Part shown: piece after piece, positions 49,001 through 59,322 of the stretch | Position numbering within the stretch: the stretch's first letter is position 1 | Layout: every line of letters starts with the position of its first letter | DNA from: Pyropia haitanensis | Lineage: Eukaryota > Rhodophyta > Bangiophyceae > Bangiales > Bangiaceae | Direction: 5' to 3' | NCBI GenBank assembly: GCA_008729055.1 | Contig: SDUX01000002.1 | Coordinates: 5,545,874-5,609,873 of the forward strand | Length of the DNA stretch: 64,000 nucleotides | Position numbers and translations under genes: made by a program | Notes under the pieces: generated by a model | Told to the model about the DNA's origin: nothing | Databases searched by the model: none | The model's input: only the letters and a program-made list of their open reading frames with translations

Positions 49001-51649
49001 ATGACGGCCTCTCCCCGCTCTGCTCCTGGTGCCAAGACGCCAGACGCCCTCGATACACATGCTCTTCTCCATTGGGCCACCGCCCATCTCCCCCCCCTCA
49101 CCGCTGTGCTTTCAAAGCTGGCGGCGACGGGCGCCCCGCCCCCCCCCCTGCGGTTGACTGCGACCAAGTTCCCCGTCGGGCAGTCCAACCCCACGTACCG
49201 TGTCCGCATCACGTCTGCGTCCGATGGCTCCCCCCCCCCCGGTGCGGTGGACCTGACGGTGGTCTTGCGCAAGAAGCCCCACGGCGTGCTCCTCCCGTCG
49301 GCCCACGCTATCGAGCGCGAGTACGCGGTGCTCTCCGCGTTGGCCCGGACGGCCGTGCCCGTGCCGGCCGTGTACGTGCTGTGCACGGACACCGCGGTCG
49401 TGGGGACCCCCTTTTTCGTCATGGAGTACGTGGCGGGCCGGTGCTTTGAGGACCCGTCCCTGCCGGGCGTGCCGCCAGCAGACCGGACCGCCATGTACGC
49501 GGCGGCGGTGCGGTGCGTGGCGGCGCTGCACGCGGTGGACGTGGCGGCGCTGCCGCTGGACGGGCGCGCGTTTCCGCGCCGGGGCGGATACATTGCGCGG
49601 CAGCTGCGCCGGTGGGGGGGTCAGCTCCGCGCGGTGGGGGGGGCGGGCGGCGAGATGGGCCGCCTGTATGCAGACCTGAGCGCCGCGCTCGCGACGCAGT
49701 CGTCCCGCCACGGCGGCGGCGGCAGCGGCGACGGCGGCGACGGTGGCGGGCGGCGGGTGTGCCTGACGCACGGGGACTACCACCTGGGCAACCTCCTCTT
49801 CCACCCGACACGCCCCGAGGTGGTGGCCATCCTGGACTGGGAGCTCGCCACGACGAGCGATGCGCCCGGCGCGGACGTCGCGACGCTGGCCATCTCACAC
49901 GCGCTGCCAGACCCGCCCGTCGCGTCGGCCATTGCGCGCGGGCTGGGGGGCGTGCCCGACCTGGCCGCCGCGGGCATCCCGTCGGTGGCGGACCTCCGTG
50001 CCGCCTACGTGGCCGCGGCTGGCCCGGCCTGCGACGGCGGCCGCGGCGTCGCGGACGACGCGCAGTGGCGGCTGCTGGCGGCGTTTGCGCTCTTCCGCTC
50101 CGCCGCGGTGCTGGTCGGCGTCGCGGCGCGCGCGCGGGGCGGCAACGCGTCGGGCGCCACCGCGGCAGAGGCGGCGATACTCGCGCCCTACTTTGTAAAG
50201 CAAGCCGCGGCGACGCTGCGGGGCGAAGACCCATCCGCGGGAACGGTGCGGGTGCAGCGGCAGCAGGGGCCCCGCCCTGCGTCTGATGGCAGCAACGCGC
50301 TGCTCGCCGCCCCGGACGTGCGCGGCCGGCGAGCAACGGACAGCGAAGCGGCCGCCACGCTGGTCGCGCTCAAGCGGTTCATGGCCGCCCGCGTCGTGCC
50401 GCTCGAGGCGGCGCACGCCGCCCACTGCGCGGCGGCGGCGACCAAGTGGACGCCCTTCCCCCCCCTGGAAGACCTCAAGGCCGCCGCGCGGTCGCTGCAC
50501 CTGTGGAACCTGTTCCTCCCCCCCTCCCTCGGCGGCTCCTACTCGGCCGTGCAGTACGCGCCGCTGGCGGCGGTGATGGGCTCCGTCACCTGGGCGTCCG
50601 AGGCGTTCAACTGCTCCGCGCCCGACACGGGCAACATGGAGCTGCTCGCGCGGCTCGCGACGCCCGCCCAGCGGGCACGCTACCTGGAGCCCCTCCTGGC
50701 AGGCACCATCCGCTCCTGCTTTGGCATGACCGAGCCCGCCGTCGCGTCGTCCGACGCGACCAACCTCGCCGCGACCGCGACGACGGCGCCGTCTGGGGAG
50801 GCCCTCATCCTCCGCGGCCAAAAGTGGTGGACGAGCGGCGGCCTCGACCCGCGCGCCCGCGTCTGCGTGCTGCTCGTCCGGGACGACCCGCAGAGCCGGT
50901 CCCCCCCCGTCGCGCCCACCCCCCACAACCAGCACACGCTGCTGCTGCTGCCGCTGCCGCACCCCGGCGTCACGCTCGACCGCCCGCTGACCGTCTATGG
51001 CTACGACGACGCGCCGCACGGACACGGGGTGCTGACGCTCGGGTCGGCGGTGCTGCCGCTGTCGCCGTCGCCCATCCTCGGCACCCGCGGCGGCGGCTTT
51101 GCGGGCGCGCAGGCGCGGCTCGGTGGCGGGCGGCTGCACCACTGCCTGCGGCTGGTGGGGGCGGGGGAGCGGGCGCTCGCGCTCGCCGTGGCGCGGTCCC
51201 GGTCGCGGACCGCGTTTGGCCGCCGCCTCGCCGACCACGGGGTGGTGCTGGAGGGGCTCGCCCGCAGCCGCGCCGACCTCGACGCCGCGCGGCTGCTCGC
51301 GCTCGACGCGGCCGCCGCGCTCGACGCGCTCGACGCGCTCGACGCGCTCGACGCGCGCGGCGGTGACGCCGCCGCCGTGGACCGGCGGGCGGCGCGGCGC
51401 ACGGCGCGCGCGAAAATCGCGCTCGTGAAAGCGGTGGTGCCGTCCTCGGTGGGCGGCGTCATTGACCGGGCGGTGCAGGTGTGGGGCGGCGCGGGCGTCG
51501 CCGGCGGCACGCCGCTGGCCTACCTGTGGGCCGCCTCCCGCGCGCTGCGGCTGGCCGACGGGCCTGACGAGGTGCACTGGGCGGTGGTGGGGCGGGAGGA
51601 GCTGCGGGGGGTAGCGAGCGCGCCGGGGGTGGTGTGGGGGAAGCTCTGA
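49001..51649 (+). CDS. phosphotransferase (APH)-acyl-CoA dehydrogenase fusion, ACAD10/11 - IBR3 type
   Basis: 882 residues from the ATG at 49001. The N-terminal kinase-like APH domain (about 25-400) has HGDYHLGN at residues 257-264 and DWE at 279-281, the catalytic and metal-binding motifs. The acyl-CoA dehydrogenase domain (about 450-882) has CFGMTEPAVASSDATN at residue 573, KWWTSGGLDPRARV, FGRRLADHGVVLE and AVQVWGGAGVAGGTPLA. Known: ACAD10/11 phosphorylate 4-hydroxyacyl-CoA and then eliminate phosphate for beta-oxidation; plant IBR3 acts in peroxisomal indole-butyric acid oxidation. The C-terminus GKL is a weak PTS1-like peroxisome signal. A run of LDA repeats (about nt 51317-51358) lies in the last helical domain. 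The ORF is uninterrupted. Confidence 0.93.
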   Translation: MTASPRSAPGAKTPDALDTHALLHWATAHLPPLTAVLSKLAATGAPPPPLRLTATKFPVGQSNPTYRVRITSASDGSPPPGAVDLTVVLRKKPHGVLLPSAHAIEREYAVLSALARTAVPVPAVYVLCTDTAVVGTPFFVMEYVAGRCFEDPSLPGVPPADRTAMYAAAVRCVAALHAVDVAALPLDGRAFPRRGGYIARQLRRWGGQLRAVGGAGGEMGRLYADLSAALATQSSRHGGGGSGDGGDGGGRRVCLTHGDYHLGNLLFHPTRPEVVAILDWELATTSDAPGADVATLAISHALPDPPVASAIARGLGGVPDLAAAGIPSVADLRAAYVAAAGPACDGGRGVADDAQWRLLAAFALFRSAAVLVGVAARARGGNASGATAAEAAILAPYFVKQAAATLRGEDPSAGTVRVQRQQGPRPASDGSNALLAAPDVRGRRATDSEAAATLVALKRFMAARVVPLEAAHAAHCAAAATKWTPFPPLEDLKAAARSLHLWNLFLPPSLGGSYSAVQYAPLAAVMGSVTWASEAFNCSAPDTGNMELLARLATPAQRARYLEPLLAGTIRSCFGMTEPAVASSDATNLAATATTAPSGEALILRGQKWWTSGGLDPRARVCVLLVRDDPQSRSPPVAPTPHNQHTLLLLPLPHPGVTLDRPLTVYGYDDAPHGHGVLTLGSAVLPLSPSPILGTRGGGFAGAQARLGGGRLHHCLRLVGAGERALALAVARSRSRTAFGRRLADHGVVLEGLARSRADLDAARLLALDAAAALDALDALDALDARGGDAAAVDRRAARRTARAKIALVKAVVPSSVGGVIDRAVQVWGGAGVAGGTPLAYLWAASRALRLADGPDEVHWAVVGREELRGVASAPGVVWGKL

Positions 51650-52076
51650 GCCGCCCGGCCGTGGGGCGGCGGCGGCAGGGGACCGCGGCCGGCCGCCGTG
51701 GCGCCGCAGTCCCAAAAGCCGCCGCCGCTGTTGCGCGAGCGCCCAGCCCAAATCCGCGCGGCTTGGCCGACAAATCTGGCCCGATCAACGGCCGTCTTGC
51801 TCGCGGCCACCGCTTGCCCAAACCCTCATGCTGCCTTCCCCCACCCCACTAGCTAGCACGCCGCCCACCTTTTCCCCCTCATATATGGGGGCCAACCGGG
51901 CGCACCGCTCCGTGACACTCCCCCTCCCCGCCCATCCCCGCCTGCCAACCTCCCTCATCCGTCGCCCCCGCCGGCGCGGCCCCGCCGTCGTGGGCCCACG
52001 GTCCAGCGTCGGCTGGCGGCCGGCGGCGGCTGGGTGATCCCCCCCCCCCCCCTACTCCACCCCCCCCACCGCCACC
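51650..52076. other. spacer and promoter of the SbcDC fusion gene
   Basis: 427 bp, containing a TATA-like element (CATATATGG, about 51881-51889) and long C runs. The last bases, GCCACCATGG at 52071-52080, are an ideal start context for the next gene. Confidence 0.5.
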
Positions 52077-52360
52077 ATGGGGTGGCCCGCCCGCCCCCCC
52101 CCCACCGCGTTTGTGTCGCTACCCCCCCGCGGGCTGCTGCTCGGCGCCGCGGCGCGGCACGCCCTCCCGCGTCTCCGCGGCGGCGGCGGCGGCGGCGGCG
52201 GCCGGGCGGGCGTGCCGCCGCCGCCGGCGCGCTGGGCGGCGGCCTCGACGCCGCCGGCGGGCGCCGCGCCGGCGGGGCCGCGGCGGGCGCCGCGGCTGCC
52301 GCCGCCGCCACGCGCGCGGGCGCGGCGGCCGGCCGCCACGACCACGGCGGCGGCCGCGTC

Positions 52361-52402
<42 letters not shown>

Positions 52403-52975
52403 GGCGGCGCCCCCCCCCCCCGACCCCCCGCCGGCGGCGCGGCGTGGCCCACCGCCGGCGGTGGCGCCGCTCCCCCAGCTGGCCATCCCCCCCGCCCTCG
52501 CCGCGACCGCCCGCTACGTCCTCCTCTCCGACCTCCACGTCCGCCCCGCCACCCTCCCCGCCGCCCTCGCCGCGCTGCGCGCCGCGTACACGGCGGCCAC
52601 GGCACGCGGCGCGGGCCTCATCTTTCTCGGCGACTGGTGGCACACGCGCGGCGCCCTGCCCGTCGCGGCGCTCAACGCGGTCGTCCGGGAGCTCCGCGGC
52701 TGGGCGGCGGGCGCGGTGCCGGGGGTGGTGCTGCTGCCGGGCAACCACGACCAGCTGTCGCTGGGCGGGCGGGAGCACGCGCTCACCGCGCTGGGGGCGG
52801 TGCTCGGTGAGGAGCGGGCGGTCATTGTCGACGCGCCGGCGGTGGGGATGGGCGCCGCGTGGGTGCCCTACTGCCGCGAGCGGGCGGCGTTTGTGGCGGC
52901 CGTCCGGGGGGGGTCGCCGCGGGCGCGGGCGCCCTGTTTTGTCACGTGGACGTGGGGGGGGTCGTCCGTGCCGAC

Positions 52976-53011
<36 letters not shown>

Positions 53012-53455
53012 TCGGGCGCTGCCGGTGGCGGCCCCGACGGGGGTGGGGGTGGGGGTGGGGGTGGGGGTGGAGGTGGGGGTGGGGGTGGGGGGAGGGGCGC
53101 TGCCCCGCCGCCGCCGACGTTGCCGCGGCCGAGCGCGGTGCCCGCCGGCCTCTTCCCGCCCGGCCTGCGCGTCTACACGGGCCACATCCACGCGCCGGGC
53201 GTGACGCCCGCGGGGGTGGTCTGCGTCGGCAGCCCGTACCAGGTGTCGGCGGGGGAGCGGGGGCAGGCCAAGCGGCTGCTCGTCGTTGACCGCGACGCGG
53301 GGTGGGCGGTCGTCGAGGCGATCCCGCTCGACATTGGGCCGCGCCACTTTGTGGTGGACCTACCCGCCGGGGGGGGGGGTGGGGGGGGGGGGGAGCGTGG
53401 CCACGCCGCTGCGGCTGCCAGCGGGGACGCCGCCACCGCCGCTGTCGCCGCCTCT

Positions 53456-53489
<34 letters not shown>

Positions 53490-53876
53490 CCGCCACCACC
53501 GCCGCCACCGCCGCGGTCGACCTGCCGGCCGTCCGCGCCGGCGACCGCGTCGTGCTGCGCGTCGCGGGCGGCGACGCGGCCGCCGCGGCGGCCGCCGCCG
53601 CCGCCGCCGCGTCGCTGCGCGCCGCGGGGGCGGGCGTGCGGCTGCTGCCCGCGACAGCGGCGGGCCCGGCGGGCGGCGGCGCCGCCGACGGCGTTGCCAA
53701 TGACGGCGTGTCGGTGGCGCCGCGGCTTGCCGCCGCGGGCGCCATGGCGCCCGCGGCGGTCTTCCGCGCGTTTGCGGCGGCCAAGGCGCTGCCGGCCAGC
53801 GTGGTGGACCTCGGCCTGGCGCTGCTGGCAGAGGGCGACCACGACGGCGGCGCGGGCGGCGGCCGTGCCGCCGCGC

Positions 53877-53910
<34 letters not shown>

Positions 53911-56900
53911 TAGGCGCCGCGGCTGTGAGGTGACCGTCGCGTTCCAGTCGGTGCGGCTGCGGGACTATGGGTGCTTCCGGGGCACGACGACCTACCCGCT
54001 GGACCGGCGTGGGGTGGTGGCGGTCGTTGGCGCGGGGCCGACGAGCAACGGGGTGGGGAAGAGCACGCTCGTCATGGCCGCGCTGTGGGCGCTGACGGGG
54101 CGCGGCGACGCGCGGCCGGTGGGGAGTGTGGACCGGGGGGTGGGGGGGGCGATGGTCAACCCGGCCGCGTCGAGCGCAGAGGTGGCGCTGCGGCTGCGCG
54201 TGTCGGGGGCGGGGGTAGCCGCCTGGGCCGGCGCACACTCGTCCGAGGGGGGGGGGCGGCCGCGGCGGCGGTGGCGGCGGCGGCCAACGGCGCGGCTGGT
54301 GACCAGGCCGGGGGGACGGCCGCCACTAATGGAGAGGCCACAGCTTCGTTCGGCAATGGGGAGGTGGAGGCGGCCGCGGCCAGTCGGGATGGCACCGTGA
54401 CATCAGGCGGCGGCGGCGGCAACGGCGCGTTGCCCGTGAACAGCGGCTCCACGCCGGCCGATAGTGGCGCCGCTGCGCGTGCCGACGCCGACGCCGCGGC
54501 GGGCGGCATTGCGCTGGTCGTCACCCGCACCGCCCGGCGCATCACCGCTGCAAGCGGCCGCGTGCGGTACACGCAGCGCCTGCGGCTGACCGTTGACGGC
54601 GTCGACGCGTCACTGCAAGACACGGCGGCCACCCAAAAGCGCCTCGACGCGCTCCTCGACACGTCCCTGCTGCCGGCGGTCGCGTTTTTCGGCCAGCAGT
54701 CCCGCGGCGCCCTCCTCGACGCGACCGACGCGGAGTTCAAGGCCGCCCTCGGGCCGGCGCTGGAGCTGGGCGTCTGGGCGGCCGCGCGGGAGCGGGCTGC
54801 CGCACGGGGCGCCGCGGCGGCGGCCGCCGCGGCGAGCGCACGGGCGGTGGCGGGCGCGTCTGAGGAGCTGGTCGCCCGCTACGGGGCGGCCGCCGCGGCG
54901 CGGCAGGCCGAGGCCGCCGCCGCCCGCGCCGACGCCGAGGCGGTCGCCGCGGCGGCGGAAGCAGAGGCGGCGGGCCTCGACGGCGGCTCGCCGGGCGGGG
55001 CCGCGGCGCGGGTGGCGGCGCTCGGGCGGCGGCTGGGCGACGCCCGGCGGGAGCTGTCGGCGGCGCTCGCCGCCGCGACGCCCGCCGACGGCGCGGCGGG
55101 GGCGTTCCGCGGCACCCCCGCGGACGTGGCCGCCGCCGCCGACGCGCGGTGGGCGGCGGCGGTGGCGGCGCGGGAGCGCTGGGCCGCCGCCGCCACCGTC
55201 GCGGCCAGCCTCCGCGCGTCGGTCGCCGCGGCGGCCGCCGACGCGCTGCCGCGCGTCGACGCGCGGCGCGCGGCGGCCGCGGCGGCGGCGGCCGACGCCG
55301 CCGCGGAGGACCCGGCGGGCCTGGCGGCGGCGCCGCCGACGCTGAGCGCCGCGCTCGCGGCGGTGCAGGTGGCCGACGACGCGGCGGCGGCGGCACGGCG
55401 CCGCGCCGCCGCGGCGGCCGCCGCCATCCGTCGGGCGGTGCCGTCGCAACACCCCGACGTTGCGGCGGTGGCGGCCGCGTCGGCGCGCGCGGCCACCCAC
55501 CTGCGGCAGCGCGTGGCGGTGCGCGACGCGCTGCGCGCGCGCCTCGCCGCCGCGTCGGGCGTGGCGGCGGCCGCCGACTATGACCGCCGCTCGGCCGGCG
55601 GCGGCGGGGAGGATGGCGGCGGGGAGCCCGCGGTGCCGTTTGGCGTCTGTCCCCGGTGCCTACAGCCGGTCGACGCGGTGACGCACGCGGCGGGGCGGGC
55701 GGGCCTCGCCGCCGACGCGGCCGCCGCGGCGGCCGACGTGGACGACGCGCAGCGGGCGCTCACCGACGCGCGCGCGGCCGAGGACGTGCAGGTGCACCGC
55801 TTTTACGGGCGCCTGGAAGCAGAGGCCGACGCCGCCGCGGCGGTGGCGGCTGCCGCCGAGCGCGCCGCCGCGGCCGCCGCCGTGGCCGTCGACGCGGCGC
55901 GGCGGCGGCAGCAGCGGGCGGCGCGGCGGGACGAGGCGGCGGCGGCGGCGGCGGCGGAGGAGGCGGCCGCCGCCGCTGGTGCCCGCCGGGCGCTCGCCGA
56001 CATTCGCGCGGCCGCCGCGTCGGCGGGGGTGGACGCTGGCCTGGGCGAGGACGCCGCCGAGGCGGCCGCCGCGCCGCCCGCGGCGGCCGCGTCGGCGGCG
56101 CACCTGTGGGCGACCGCGTCGGCGGGCGCCGTGACGCTCGCGTCCCTCACCGCCGACGCGGCCGCGACGGCGGCGGCGACCGTCGACGAGGCCGCCGCGG
56201 CGGCCGCGGCGGCGCGCGCCGCCGCCGCCGCCGCCGCCGCGCGCGCCACCACCGCCGCGGCGGCCGTGTCGGCGCTCGAGGCGGACGTGGCCGCCGCGAC
56301 CGCCGTCGCCGGCCGCGTCGCCGACCTGGTCGCCGCCGCCGCCCGCGCGCGCGCCGCCGCGGACGCGTCGCCCGCCGTCACGCGCGCGGCGGCGGCGGCG
56401 GACCTGGTCGCCGAGCACGAGGCGGCGGCGGCGGCGGCCGCCGCGGCCGCCGCCGCGGCGGCCGACGCGGCCGCCACCGCGGGCGCGGCCGAGGCGGCGT
56501 TTGGCGGCCGCGGCGTCGTGTCGTACCTGCTCGACGAGCTGCTCGCCGACCTGGCGGACCGGACGAACGCGTACCTGCGCCCGCTGTGCGCGCCGGGGGG
56601 GGGGGAGCTCGCGCTGCGGCTGTCCGCAACGACCGCGTACCGCGACGCGGGGCGCGCGCGCGCGGGCGAGACGCGGGAGGTTATCCGCAAGGCGGTGCTG
56701 GTGGGGGGGGGGTGGCGGGGGGGGGGGGGGGGGAGGCGGGCCTCAACCACCTGTTTGCGTCGCTCGAGTTGGAGCAGGCCGGTGGCGCGGACGCTGCCGC
56801 CGCCACGGCGGACGCGTCGAGCAGCGACGAGAGCGACGAGGATGGCGCCGCAGACAATGACGGCAGCGGCAATGGAGACGACGACGCCGGCTCCATCGAC

Positions 56901-57466
56901 GCCGACGACGCCGACCGCGACGACGACGACGACGACGACGACCTTGCCGCGGCCCGCCGCGGCGGCGACCTCCGCGACCTGGAGCAGCTGTCTGGCGGCC
57001 AGCGGCGGCGGGTGAACCTGGCCGCCGCCCTCGCCTACGCGGACCTCCTCGCCGCCCGCACCGGCTACGCGCCCGACCTGCTCGTCCTGGACGAGGCGCT
57101 CGCGGGCCTCGACGACGACGGCCGCGCGCGGGTGGCGCGGCTGCTCGGCGGCGGCGCGCTCGCCGCGCCGCGGCGCTGCGTGCTCGTCGTTGCGCAGACG
57201 GGGGCGGCGGAGGTGGCGGCCGTCGCGGCGGCGGGGGTGGACGTCGTCCGCCGCGTGCCGGGCGGGCGCGGGTCGGTGGTGGACGTGGGCGTCGGCGGGG
57301 GGGGGGGGGGGGGGGAGGGGGAGCGAACGGCGGGGGGGGGGGGGCGCCAGCGGGGGCGGGACCCAACGGGGAGGCCGCGGAGAAGCTGGGGGGGGGGCTC
57401 CTCGCTGACGGCTGGGCGAGCGCGGCCGCGGTCGACCGCGGCGGCCTCGGGGGGGAGGGGGCGTGA
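52077..57466 (+). CDS. SbcD nuclease - SbcC/Rad50 ATPase fusion protein
   Basis: The ATG at 52077 has a perfect Kozak context; the stop is likely TGA at 57464-57466; about 1790 residues. Phosphoesterase motifs: LLSDLHVR (D152, H154), FLGDWW (52624-52640), PGNHD (52737-52751), FCHVD (52939-52953), GHIH (53180-53191). ATPase motifs: Walker A GAGPTSNGVGKST (54029-54070); FFGQQSRGALLD (about 54690-54720); zinc hook CPRC (55648-55659) within Ala-rich coiled coils; signature LSGGQ (56988-57002); Walker B DLLVLDEAL (57075-57101). GHIH and Walker A are in one continuous frame, so the fusion is direct. Frame changes occur at G runs 52906-52913, 54247-54256, 56703-56712/56717-56733 and near 57330. Known: SbcD/Mre11 plus SbcC/Rad50 process DNA ends and hairpins. 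The N-terminus (PPRGLLLGAAARHALPRLR) resembles an organelle transit peptide. Confidence 0.75.
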
Positions 57467-58442
57467 CCGCCGGGTCGCCCGGCCCGCCGTCAACGCGGGC
57501 GGCCGCCCGCCCTGCTGTTGCACCTGCCACCGCAACGACAGCACGACCGCTGTTGCGCGGGTGGTTGTCGGCGGGGACACGCGCGGGCGCCCGCCCCTCC
57601 CGTTCCAGCCCCGCGGGCAGCTCTGCCGGCCATCGTTTGGCGTGTCTGGTCTCGCCGCGCGTCGGCGGCGCGTCACCCCCCCCCCCCCCTGCTGTCTGCG
57701 GTGCACTCCTGGTGGCGCGCGGCGGGTAGCCACCCACCGTCGTGACGGCCGCACCCTGTCTCACCGTGCCCGCATCCCGCCCCTCGACCGGGGTACGTGC
57801 GACACGCGCAGGCCCCTTGGCAACCGTCCCACCCCGTCCACCCCGCCCACCGGCAGGGGCGGTGGTGGCCACGCTCCACCGTCGGCGCGGCGCGGCCCCC
57901 TTGCCGGTGCAGCCGCTCGTGGTGCCGGTGCTGCGGCGGCGTGCGCGGCGCGGCCGCCGCGGGGTCGTCTGCGCGGTGGTGCCGCACGGGCGCTCGGCTG
58001 CGCGCCGCGCGCGCCGTCGGCCGCGGGGTGGGCGGCGAGGCCGCGGTGCGTCCCGTGCGCGACGGCACGGACCGCACGGGACGTACTGAACCCAAGACGG
58101 CCAGGCCCTGCGCTGTGCGGCTCGTGGACCGGGCTCTCGGATCTTGACCGCCCGCGTGCAAGGGTGTGACGAGATCCGAACGGCGCAATCCGACCGTCCC
58201 ACCCCGCCTCACCGACACGCTGTGTCTGGCAACCCCAGCGACGATAGACAAACCAACCTACGTTCAAGCGCGAAAAAGACACAAAGCAAGAAAGAGAAGC
58301 ACCGACGCCCAGCGCCTCGTGCTCGCGAATGGCGTACAAATGAGCATGCCCCCACGACCTCACGGCCGTGTGTCCAAACAGGGCGCCCATAGACCCCCCC
58401 CCTGGGTGGCGTACACCCCCCCCCCCCCCCCCTCGGTCCCGT
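57467..58442. other. convergent spacer
   Basis: About 1 kb of GC-rich DNA between the ends of the SbcDC gene (+) and the Cut8-like gene (-). 58240-58340 is AT-richer. Open frames are Arg-rich and unconvincing. Confidence 0.5.
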
Positions 58443-59126
58443 TCAGTTCCTGCGCTTGGCAATAGCCGTGTCGAGCGGCTTTTGGATGGCGGGAAACATC
58501 TCCCCGTACTCGTCGCGCACCGCTGCCAGCGCCGCCCGCCCGACCGCCGCGTCCTTGATCAGCGCCTTGGCGGCCTTGAGCGCGAGCCGGTCCAGGCCCT
58601 TGTCCACCGCCCCCTTCCACGCATTGTGCCGCGGCTCGTCCCACACGACGCTCTCGTCCGCCTCGGCCGCCGCGAGCACACAGTAGCGGAGGAGCGTCGG
58701 CCAGTGGCCCGCCGCGTCGAGCGTCTTGCCCTCCTCCAGGATCCGCCGCTTCAACGCGACCACGTGCGTCGCGCAGCGGCGGTAGCAAAACGCGTCGCGG
58801 CCCGTGCCGTACCGGCTGTGCGGGAGGCTCTTGCGGATCGCCGCGTTGGCCTGCCGCAGCCCGTCCATGACGGGCTGCAGGGCGGGCGCGGGGAGGCGCG
58901 CGAGGAGCGTCGGGTGGGGCAGGCTCCCGTCCGCGGTGACGCTGAGGAGGAGGTCCGCCAGCTGCTCACGCGACAGGCCGAGCAGCCGCGGGCGAAGCGC
59001 GGCGAGGGACTCGGCGGTGGGCAGCGGCGGCGGGTCGTCGTAGCCGACGGCGCCAACCTCCTCTTCCTCCTCCAACTCCTCCTCCCGCTCCGCCTCCACG
59101 CGCGCGCGCTTGCCCGACGACGCCAT
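58443..59126 (-). CDS. Cut8/STS1 family proteasome tether
   Basis: 227 residues from the ATG at 59126 (frame open upstream but low-complexity). The N-terminus has a basic patch (SGKRARVEAE) and an acidic stretch (EEELEEEEEV). Then a helical bundle runs LGLSREQLADLLLSVTADG, LPAPALQPVMDGLRQANAAI, SLPHSRYGTGRDAFCYRRC and HVVALKRRILEEGK. WPTLLRYCVLAAAEADESV and a Lys/Arg-rich C-terminus follow. Known: yeast Cut8/STS1 anchors the 26S proteasome in the nucleus, binding through its N-terminal Lys region and a six-helix bundle. The SxPxSRxGxxRDAFxYRR block and the WPTLL helix fit the family. The assignment is from memory of the pattern, so moderate. Confidence 0.65.
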   Translation of the reverse strand: MASSGKRARVEAEREEELEEEEEVGAVGYDDPPPLPTAESLAALRPRLLGLSREQLADLLLSVTADGSLPHPTLLARLPAPALQPVMDGLRQANAAIRKSLPHSRYGTGRDAFCYRRCATHVVALKRRILEEGKTLDAAGHWPTLLRYCVLAAAEADESVVWDEPRHNAWKGAVDKGLDRLALKAAKALIKDAAVGRAALAAVRDEYGEMFPAIQKPLDTAIAKRRN

Positions 59127-59322
59127 CGTGTGGGCAGGGATGGGGCAAGGGGGATTCCCGGGGAGAGGGGGGGGGGGGGAGAGAGAGACGGCAACGACGA
59201 CGACGACGACGAGCGAGTGGGGGACGGACCGCGCCACCGACACGGCCGCAACGCGACGATGCGCACGCAAGAGAGAGGGCGCTCTGCGATACGCTGCGCG
59301 GGCGCCGCGCCCGCCACGGACA

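Noticed and set aside
55803..58202. 799-codon minus-strand ORF
   Set aside because: Covers the SbcC coiled coil and spacer in antisense, is Arg/Pro-rich, and has no domain.
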